A stretch of DNA of 45,698 nt, from positions 1 through 45,698 of the forward strand of contig NZ_MUNZ01000051.1 of NCBI RefSeq assembly GCF_002001205.1, given 5' to 3'. Below, piece after piece: positions 40,332 through 45,698 of the stretch. The notes beneath the pieces are model-generated. The model had not been told where the DNA came from. It worked only from the letters and a program-made list of their open reading frames with translations, and did no database searches. Numbering within the stretch: position 1 is the first letter of the stretch; every line of letters begins with the position of its first letter. A program made the position numbers and the translations under genes. This stretch comes from Hydrogenophaga sp. A37. Its GTDB lineage: Bacteria > Pseudomonadota > Gammaproteobacteria > Burkholderiales > Burkholderiaceae_C.

Positions 40332-42179
40332 ATGTCTTGGGCTGGAAAAATCCTCCGCGTCAACCTGACCGCGGGCACCGTCAAGTCCGAACCGCTGAAC
40401 ATGGAGTGGGCACGCGCCTACCTCGGTTCGCGCGGCCTCGGCAGCAAGTACCTGATCAGCGAGATCGACCCCAAGGTGGACCCGCTGTCGCCGGAGAACA
40501 AGATCATCTGGGCCACCGGCCCGCTGACCGGCACCATGGCTTCCACCGGCGGCCGCTACACCGTCATCACCAAAGGCCCGCTGACCGGCGCCATCGCTTG
40601 CTCCAACTCGGGCGGCTACTGGGGCGCCGAGCTCAAGATGGCCGGCTGGGACATGGTCATCTTTGAAGGCAAGTCGGCCACGCCGGTCTACCTCTACATC
40701 AACGACGACACCGCCGAGCTGCGCGACGCTTCGCACCTCTGGGGTCAGAGCGTGTGGAAGACCGAGGAGATGCTCAAGACCAGCCTGCAGGACCCGCTGG
40801 TGCGCGTCTCCAGCATCGGCAAGTCGGGCGAAAACGGCGTGCTGTACGCGGCAGTGGTCAACGACCTGCACCGCGCGGCCGGCCGCTCGGGCGTGGGCGC
40901 CGTGATGGGCAGCAAGAACCTGAAGGCCATTGCCGTGCGCGGCACCAAGGGCGTGGGCAACATCCGCGATCCCAAGGCCTTCATGCAGGTCACCAAAGAG
41001 AAGAAAAAAATCCTGGCCGACAACGCGGTCACCGGTCAGGGCCTGCCGGCCTACGGCACCCAGGTGCTGATGAACGTGATCAACGAGATGGGCGCCTTGC
41101 CCACGCGCAACCACCGCGACGTGCAGTTCGAAGGCGCGAAAGACATTTCGGCCGAGGCCATGGTCACGCCGCGCGCCACCGACGGCAAGAAGCACCTGGT
41201 GACCAACCAGGCCTGCTTCGGCTGCACCATCGCCTGCGGTCGCATCAGCAAGATCGACGAAGGCCACTTCACCGTGGCCAACAAGCCGCAGTACTGGGGC
41301 GCCAACGGCGGCCTGGAATACGAAGCGGCCTGGGCGCTGGGCGCGGCCAACGGCGTGAACGACCTCGAAGCGCTGCAATACGCCAACCTGCTGTGCAACG
41401 AAGAGGGCTTCGACCCGATCAGCTTCGGCGCCACCGTGGGCGCCGTGATGGAGCTCTACGAAATGGGCGTGCTCACCGCTGAGCAGCTCGGCATCGACGC
41501 CAAGTTCGGCTCGGCGCAGGCGCTGGCCCACTTCGCCGAAATCACCGCCAAGGGCGAAGGCTTCGGCAAGGAGATTGGCCAGGGTTCCAAGCGACTGACC
41601 GAAAAATACGGCTACCCCGATCTGTCGATGAGCGTGAAGGGCCAGGAGTTTCCGGCCTACGACGGCCGCGCCATTCAAGGCATCGGCCTGGCCTACGCCA
41701 CCAGCAACCGTGGCGCCTGCCACCTGCGCGGCTACACCATCGCCTCCGAAGTGCTGGGCATTCCGGTCAAGACCGATCCGGTCGAGAGCGAAGGCAAGCC
41801 CGAACTGGTGAAGGCGTTCCAGGACGCGACCGCTGCGTTCGACTCGTCGGGCCTGTGCGTGTTCACCACCTTCGCCTGGGGCGTGGCCGATCTGGCGCCG
41901 CAGCTGCAGGCCGCGTGCGACGAAGAATTCACCACCGAAGAGCTGGAGAAGATCGGTGAGCGCATCTGGAACATGGAGCGCGAGTTCAACAACGCCGCCG
42001 GCTTCACCGCCAAGGACGACAACCTGCCCAAGCGCCTGCTCACCGAAGCGGCCAAGACCGGTGCCTCCAAAGGCATGGTCAGCAAGCTGCCCGAGATGCT
42101 GCCCAAGTACTACGCCGCCCGCGGCTGGGACCCTGAAGGCCGCCCGACGGCTGAAACCAGGGCACGTCTGAGCCTTTGA
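40332..42179 (+). CDS. aorB: Aldehyde:ferredoxin oxidoreductase large subunit
   Basis: This 615-residue enzyme oxidises aldehydes to acids with a tungsten (or molybdenum) bis-pyranopterin. It has the AOR-family start SWAGKILRVNLTAGTVKSE, GPLTGTMASTGGRY, and the 4Fe-4S ligands Cys295, Cys298 and Cys302 (CFGCTIAC) with Cys509 in SSGLCVF. DLHRAAGRSGVGAVMGSKNLKAI is a typical AOR signature. The start follows TAGGAG. The metal cannot be read from the sequence, but most AOR-family enzymes use tungsten. It lies between the ferredoxin and FAD subunit genes. Confidence 0.92.
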   Translation: MSWAGKILRVNLTAGTVKSEPLNMEWARAYLGSRGLGSKYLISEIDPKVDPLSPENKIIWATGPLTGTMASTGGRYTVITKGPLTGAIACSNSGGYWGAELKMAGWDMVIFEGKSATPVYLYINDDTAELRDASHLWGQSVWKTEEMLKTSLQDPLVRVSSIGKSGENGVLYAAVVNDLHRAAGRSGVGAVMGSKNLKAIAVRGTKGVGNIRDPKAFMQVTKEKKKILADNAVTGQGLPAYGTQVLMNVINEMGALPTRNHRDVQFEGAKDISAEAMVTPRATDGKKHLVTNQACFGCTIACGRISKIDEGHFTVANKPQYWGANGGLEYEAAWALGAANGVNDLEALQYANLLCNEEGFDPISFGATVGAVMELYEMGVLTAEQLGIDAKFGSAQALAHFAEITAKGEGFGKEIGQGSKRLTEKYGYPDLSMSVKGQEFPAYDGRAIQGIGLAYATSNRGACHLRGYTIASEVLGIPVKTDPVESEGKPELVKAFQDATAAFDSSGLCVFTTFAWGVADLAPQLQAACDEEFTTEELEKIGERIWNMEREFNNAAGFTAKDDNLPKRLLTEAAKTGASKGMVSKLPEMLPKYYAARGWDPEGRPTAETRARLSL

Positions 42180-42189
42180 TCTTTCGCAT

Positions 42190-42233
42190 CGGGGACTGAT
42201 GCAACGAAGAAGCGGTCCCCGTGACCGCTTCTT
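42190..42233 (+). promoter_or_regulatory. Two mutually exclusive hairpins before the FAD subunit gene
   Basis: An 11-bp perfect stem (42207-42217 with 42223-42233, loop of five) sits seven bases before the ribosome site of the FAD subunit gene and ends in TTT. An alternative 7-bp stem, CGGGGAC (42190-42196) with GTCCCCG (42215-42221), uses the same bases and cannot form at the same time. The first could stop transcription or block ribosome entry, and the second could relieve it. Confidence 0.5.
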
Positions 42234-42252
42234 TCATTTGGAGAACACTTTC

Positions 42253-43608
42253 ATGACCCACCACGTCATCCTCGGCGCCGGCCCGGCCGGTGTCATCGCG
42301 GCGGAAACCATCCGCAAGCACGCGCCGAACGATCGCATCACCGTCATCGGCGACGAAAACGAAGCGCCGTACTCGCGCATGGCCATTCCCTATCTGCTGA
42401 TTGGCAAGGTCGGCGAAGAGGGCACGCACCTGCGCCACACGCCGGGGCACTTTGAGGCGCTGAACATCAAGGTCTTGCGCGGCGTGCGCGCCAAGCTGCT
42501 GGACACGGCCAATCGCAGCATCGGGCTGAGCGACGGCAACACGCTGCACTTCGACACGCTGCTGATCGCCACCGGCTCCTCGCCCGCGACGCCGCCCATT
42601 CCCGGCATCGACGGCCCCGGTGTGCACAGCTGCTGGACGCTGGCCGACGCCCGCGCCATCGCCAACCTGGCCAAGCCCGGCGCCAAGGTGCTGCAGATGG
42701 GTGCCGGCTTCATCGGCTGCATCATCATGGAATCGCTGCAGCAGCGCGGTGTGGATCTGTCCGTCGTCGAGATGGGCGACCGCATGGTGCCGCGCATGAT
42801 GGGCCCCACGGCGGGCGGCATGATCAAGGACTGGTGCGAGAAGAAGGGCGTCAAGGTCTACACCGGCGCCAAGGTCGAGGCCATCGAGCGCGGCGATGGT
42901 GCCGAGCCCGGCCTGCTCGGCAAGATCGCGCAGGCCGTGGGCCTCGGCTCATCGGCTGTGCCCAACGGCAAGATGCAGGTGCGCCTGTCCACCGGCGAGC
43001 GGCTGGAGGCCGACCTCGTGATCAGCGCCACCGGCGTTCGGCCCAACATCGGCTTCCTGGAAAACAGCGGCGTGCGCTGCCTGGTGGGGGTGCTGACCGA
43101 CGAGCACCTGCAGACCAACGTGCCCGGCATCTACGCGGCCGGCGACTGCGCCGAGGCCTTCGACAAGGTCTCGGGCAAGACCATCGTGAGTGCCATTCAG
43201 CCCAACGCCGCCGAGCAGGCGCGTGTGGCCGCGCTCAACATGGTGGGCCAGCAGGTCGAGCTGATGGGCGTGACCCAGATCAACGTGCTCGACACGCTGG
43301 GCCTGATCTCCACCAGCTTCGGCAACTGGGAAGGCCTGTCCGGCGGGGAACACGTGGAGTTGACCGATGAGAAAGCCGGCCGCCACCTGAGCCTGCAGTT
43401 CAAGGACGACCGCCTGGTGGGTTGCAACAGCGTGGGCTGGACCGACCACGTGGGCGTGATGCGCGGCTTGGTCGAAGGCCAGGTGAGGCTGGGCGAGTGG
43501 AAAGACCGGCTCATGGACGACCCGACGAAACTGATGGCCGCTTACCTGTCGGCGGCACAGGGGCAAGGCCACTGGAGTGGCGCGGCGGACGACCGTCGAC
43601 GTGCATGA
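42253..43608 (+). CDS. aorC: AOR FAD subunit, NAD-linked pyridine nucleotide oxidoreductase
   Basis: The 451-residue flavoprotein has an N-terminal FAD site (VILGAGPAGVIAAETIRKH), an NAD site (VLQMGAGFIGCIIMESLQQRG) near residue 145 and the late FAD motif (GIYAAGDCAEAF). It lets the AOR complex use NAD as acceptor, as in the AorABC type. The ATG at 42253 follows GGAGA. The spacing to the large-subunit gene is 73 bases and holds competing hairpins. Confidence 0.85.
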   Translation: MTHHVILGAGPAGVIAAETIRKHAPNDRITVIGDENEAPYSRMAIPYLLIGKVGEEGTHLRHTPGHFEALNIKVLRGVRAKLLDTANRSIGLSDGNTLHFDTLLIATGSSPATPPIPGIDGPGVHSCWTLADARAIANLAKPGAKVLQMGAGFIGCIIMESLQQRGVDLSVVEMGDRMVPRMMGPTAGGMIKDWCEKKGVKVYTGAKVEAIERGDGAEPGLLGKIAQAVGLGSSAVPNGKMQVRLSTGERLEADLVISATGVRPNIGFLENSGVRCLVGVLTDEHLQTNVPGIYAAGDCAEAFDKVSGKTIVSAIQPNAAEQARVAALNMVGQQVELMGVTQINVLDTLGLISTSFGNWEGLSGGEHVELTDEKAGRHLSLQFKDDRLVGCNSVGWTDHVGVMRGLVEGQVRLGEWKDRLMDDPTKLMAAYLSAAQGQGHWSGAADDRRRA

Positions 43609-43612
43609 ATTT

Positions 43613-43687
43613 GCCCCCACGCTCCGCCGCTGCGCGGGTCGCTGCCCCCCGAGGGGGCTGATCCGCCTTGGGGCGGCCCGGCGGCGG
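43613..43687 (-). repeat. Intergenic hairpin repeat, degenerate copy 7
   Basis: CCCCCACGCTCCGCCGCTGC, then TGCCCCCCGAGGGGGC, then GCCTTGGGGCGGCCCGGCGG. The middle hairpin is clear and the outer parts diverge from the other copies. It separates the FAD subunit gene from the MoaD-like gene. Confidence 0.55.
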
Positions 43688-43711
43688 ATCGATCGCTACA
43701 CAATCCTCCCC

Positions 43712-43966
43712 ATGCGCATCACCTTCAAACTCTTCGCCACGCTCACCGACTACCTGCCCGCCGAGGCTCGGCGCAGCAACGTGCTGGAGCTGGACGTGAG
43801 CCCGGACGCGCCCATCAGCCAGATCATCGAGCCCTTCGGCCTGCCGCCGAAGCTGGTGCACCTGGTGCTGGTGAATGGCAAATACATCGAGCCGGACAAA
43901 CGCATGAGCACCACCCTCAACGAGGGGGATGCGCTGGCGATCTGGCCCCCTATCGCCGGGGGTTGA
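43712..43966 (+). CDS. MoaD/ThiS-family sulfur carrier in the AOR operon
   Basis: The 84-residue ubiquitin-like protein ends in the Gly-Gly needed for thiocarboxylate formation (WPPIAGG). The beta-grasp pattern is clear (ITFKLFATLTDYLP, VLVNGKYI, LNEGDALAIWPP). A dedicated MoaD in an AOR operon fits synthesis of the dithiolene of its pterin cofactor, perhaps a variant for tungsten. The start at 43712 follows TCCTCCCC without a strong ribosome site; the next gene starts six bases after it. Confidence 0.85.
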   Translation: MRITFKLFATLTDYLPAEARRSNVLELDVSPDAPISQIIEPFGLPPKLVHLVLVNGKYIEPDKRMSTTLNEGDALAIWPPIAGG

Positions 43967-43972
43967 GGCCGC

Positions 43973-44275
43973 ATGCAGTCGAGCTACGCTGATCGCTTCG
44001 AGCGCGACATGGGGTGCACCGAGGACGAGTGGCTGCGCTGGTTGCCGGCTGCAGTGGGCGAGGGGCGCCCCTGGCGCGTGGAGGGCGCGTCAGCCCTGGT
44101 CGAGATCGCGCCCGGTTCGCTGCAACTGCGCTGGCAGGTGATGCCACCGCGCGTGATCGCGCTGATGCGCATGCCGGTGCTGCGCGTGGGCTTCGTGTTT
44201 GAGGGGCTGGACGCAGTGCAGCGCTTTGCCTTCATGAAGCGCTTCGATCTCTACATGCAGCGCGGTGGTGGGTAG
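43973..44275 (+). CDS. Conserved-looking 100-residue protein of the AOR operon, function unknown
   Basis: I do not recognise this protein. It has 100 residues with no membrane helix and no cysteine pair; its only cysteine is Cys15. It shows SLQLRWQVMPPRVIALMRMPVLRVGF and a helical C terminus, QRFAFMKRFDLYMQRGGG. It lies six bases after the MoaD-like gene, so it is translated from the same message. A role in cofactor insertion or assembly is inferred from position only. Confidence 0.65.
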   Translation: MQSSYADRFERDMGCTEDEWLRWLPAAVGEGRPWRVEGASALVEIAPGSLQLRWQVMPPRVIALMRMPVLRVGFVFEGLDAVQRFAFMKRFDLYMQRGGG

Positions 44276-44281
44276 TCGGAG

Positions 44282-44352
44282 TACCCCCCGCGCCGCTTCG
44301 CGTCACCCCCCAAGGGGGGCGGCACTGGCCGTCCGGCGAAGCCGGCCCGGCG
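44282..44352 (-). repeat. Intergenic hairpin repeat, copy 8
   Basis: On the minus strand it reads GCCGGGCCGGCTTCGCCGGACGG, then CCCCCCTTGGGGGG, then GCGAAGCGGCGCGGGGGG. It follows the last AOR gene and could act as a terminator for that operon. Confidence 0.75.
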
Positions 44353-44400
44353 GTGCCTCTGGGTTGGAACCTCGTGCTCCGGTCTGGTCCTGCGGTTCTT

Positions 44401-44419
44401 GGGTGATAGGCTGTCACCC
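44401..44419. promoter_or_regulatory. Dyad before the LysR gene, possible autoregulatory site
   Basis: GGGTGATAG and CTGTCACCC form a near-perfect dyad with T-N11-A geometry (T44404, A44416), 31 bases before the start of the LysR gene. LysR regulators usually bind such sites near their own gene. The bases differ from the TCTCA dyads at 39486 and 39682. Confidence 0.4.
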
Positions 44420-44449
44420 ACTTCGGGCGCACCTGCTCCACACCACCCC

Positions 44450-45403
44450 ATGAACCTGCTCACCTCCCTGCGCTACCTGGTGGCGCTGCACGATCACCGC
44501 CACTTCGAGCGCGCGGCCCGGGCCTGCCACATCACCCAGCCGGCGCTGTCGAACGCGTTGCGCTCGCTGGAGCGCGAGATGGGCACGCCCATCGTGCGCC
44601 GTGGCCGCACCTACTCCGGCCTCACGCCCGAGGGTGAACAGGTGCTCGCGAGCGCGCGGCGCATGCTGCACGAGCACGAGATGCTGCAGCAGTCGCTGGC
44701 CAGCCAGGCCGACCAGCCGGTGGGGCGCTTGCGGCTGGGCGTGGTGCCCTCGGCGGTGCCGGTCGCCACGCGCTTTTGTGCGCTGCTGCAGGCGCGCCAT
44801 CCTGGTGTTTCGCCCGTGCTGTTGTCGCTGCCCTCGGGCGAGATCGAGGCCGGGTTGAAGGCGATGTCGCTGGACCTCGGCCTCGGTTTCCTGGAGCGCG
44901 TGAACCCGCGCAACAGCGGCTTTCAGGTGCTCGCCCAGTACCAGGAACACCACTACCTCGTCACCCGCGCACCGCGCTCGGGCCGCGCCAAAGCGCCCGC
45001 CGCCAGCCGCATGGGCGAGCCCGTGCCCTGGAGCGAGGCGGCGCAGCAGCCGTTGTGCCTGCTCACGCCCGACATGCACAACCGCAGCGTGGTGGACGCG
45101 GCCTTTGCGCGCGCGGGCGCCGTGGCTCGGCCGGTGATGGAGACCAACTCGGTGTTCGCGCTCGCGCTCGCGGTGCGCTCCGGCCCGCTGGCCAGCGTCA
45201 TGCCCGGTGCGCTCGTGGCCAGCTTGCGCGACCAGCCGGGGCTGGTTTTCCGGCCACTCACCCGGCCCGACGTGCAGACGCCCGTGGGCTTTCTGACGCG
45301 CCGCGATGTGGCATCCACGCGGGTGCTGGCGGCGGCGCTGGCCTGGGCCCAGGACCCTGCCTGGCGCGCCGAGCTGGCCACCCTGAGTGGCACGCTCAGC
45401 TGA
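44450..45403 (+). CDS. LysR-family transcriptional regulator
   Basis: The 317-residue protein has the N-terminal winged helix-turn-helix of LysR regulators (RYLVALHDHRHFERAARACHITQPALSNALRSLER) and a C-terminal effector domain starting near residue 90 (VGRLRLGVVPSAVP). The ligand cannot be read from sequence. It is co-directional with the AOR operon upstream and with a coding fragment downstream that recalls formate dehydrogenase. It may regulate either of these, or the cox/aor control region. The start at 44450 has no strong ribosome site. Confidence 0.85.
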   Translation: MNLLTSLRYLVALHDHRHFERAARACHITQPALSNALRSLEREMGTPIVRRGRTYSGLTPEGEQVLASARRMLHEHEMLQQSLASQADQPVGRLRLGVVPSAVPVATRFCALLQARHPGVSPVLLSLPSGEIEAGLKAMSLDLGLGFLERVNPRNSGFQVLAQYQEHHYLVTRAPRSGRAKAPAASRMGEPVPWSEAAQQPLCLLTPDMHNRSVVDAAFARAGAVARPVMETNSVFALALAVRSGPLASVMPGALVASLRDQPGLVFRPLTRPDVQTPVGFLTRRDVASTRVLAAALAWAQDPAWRAELATLSGTLS

Positions 45404-45418
45404 CCATTCTGCTGGCGC

Positions 45419-45445
45419 GGGTTCATTCAAGATGTGAATGAACCC
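45419..45445. terminator. Hairpin after the LysR gene
   Basis: GGGTTCATTCA and TGAATGAACCC pair perfectly over 11 bases around a five-base loop. No T-run follows on either strand, so intrinsic termination is doubtful; it may protect the LysR mRNA end or serve as a protein site. Confidence 0.4.
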
Positions 45446-45495
45446 ATGTGGCAAAGCAATTTGACGCAGGGGGCGCCAAGCGACACAGTGTGGCG

Positions 45496-45698
45496 ATGAG
45501 CATCCCCACTTTGCGCACCATCCCCATCGCCGTTGCGGCGCCCTCGAAACCCGACGGCGCCCGCAAGGGCATGAAAGCCCGGGCCCACCTCAAGGGCCGC
45601 CAGGCCACCCCCACCGCCACCGCCGCCGTGCGGGCGTTGATCGGCCCACCGCCCGCACGGCGGCGGTGGCGGTGGGGGTGGCCTGGCGGCCCTTGAGG
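45496..45698 (+). CDS. Truncated coding fragment, possibly a formate dehydrogenase subunit
   Basis: From the ATG at 45496 the frame reads MSIPTLRTIPIAVAAPSKPD, then a basic segment and LKGRQATPTATAAVRALIG. This vaguely recalls the N terminus of NuoE/NuoF-fused formate dehydrogenase subunits of Comamonadaceae, from memory only. At about residue 52 the frame enters the right arm of a perfect palindrome and becomes arginine- and tryptophan-rich nonsense (PARRRWRWGW), so only the part up to about 45650 should be trusted. The gene is cut by the window end. Confidence 0.3.
45588..45698. repeat. Perfect 48-bp inverted repeat ending at the last base
   Basis: Arms 45588-45635 and 45651-45698 are exact reverse complements over 48 bases, with a 15-base loop (45636-45650). 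The left arm lies in a normal-looking reading frame, while the right arm destroys it and stops exactly at the window end. This is the pattern of a fold-back artefact at a contig end rather than a natural element. Confidence 0.85.

Overview
The window is high-GC DNA with tightly packed, co-oriented operons and reads as a betaproteobacterium of the order Burkholderiales, most likely Comamonadaceae (Hydrogenophaga-like). The signs are a Tct/Bug-type tripartite transporter, phaAB, a form II CODH-like cluster, a pqq cluster, and seven copies or variants of one GC-rich intergenic repeat carrying CCGGCTTTGCCGG and CCCCCTTGAGGGGG hairpins. The genus is an inference. I saw no rRNA, tRNA, CRISPR array or insertion sequence.

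Layout. (1) 211-1739: hipBA toxin-antitoxin pair with a palindromic operator over its promoter. (2) 1890-7917, minus strand: pqqA-B-C-D-E, followed one base after pqqE by an ExbB/TolQ-like channel protein, an ExbD-like protein with a YfaP-like domain, a small membrane protein and a lipoprotein. A hairpin terminator or attenuator separates pqqA from pqqB. (3) 7996-10127, plus strand, divergent from pqqA: an S33 prolyl-iminopeptidase-like hydrolase and a quinoprotein-relay metallo-beta-lactamase-fold protein. (4) 10184-18553, minus strand, apparently one operon: two subunits resembling ATP-citrate lyase, NADP-malic enzyme, phaA and phaB. (5) 18769-25919: the divergent tctCBA carboxylate transporter, a TerC-family protein, a solute-binding protein and a TctDE two-component system. 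(6) 25949-31340: a full sigma-54 activator (GAF-AAA-Fis), a divergent pedF cytochrome behind a good -24/-12 promoter, a quinoprotein-associated solute-binding protein, and a second regulator of the same architecture that lacks the AAA+ domain. The two regulators share an upstream DNA motif. (7) 31647-39386, minus strand: coxS-L-M and coxD-E-G-I (form II CODH-like molybdenum hydroxylase plus maturation genes). (8) 39827-44275, plus strand: aldehyde:ferredoxin oxidoreductase operon (aorABC-like, a MoaD-like carrier and an unknown 100-residue protein). (9) 44450-45403: a LysR regulator, then a coding fragment that runs into a perfect 48-bp fold-back palindrome at the last base of the window.

How the genes may work together. 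Region 4 with region 5 suggests import of a tricarboxylate, its ATP- and CoA-dependent cleavage to acetyl-CoA and oxaloacetate, NADPH supply by malic enzyme, and condensation and reduction of acetyl-CoA to 3-hydroxybutyryl-CoA for polyhydroxybutyrate. Regions 2, 3 and 6 all serve PQQ and quinoprotein alcohol oxidation, although no quinoprotein dehydrogenase lies in the window. Regions 7 and 8 supply Mo and probably W oxidoreductases for aldehydes or related substrates.

The most notable items are the lyase-malic enzyme-phaAB operon, the paired sigma-54 activator and AAA-less look-alike with shared upstream sites, the ExbBD-like module fused to the pqq operon, competing hairpins before aorC, and the terminal fold-back, which is probably an assembly artefact.
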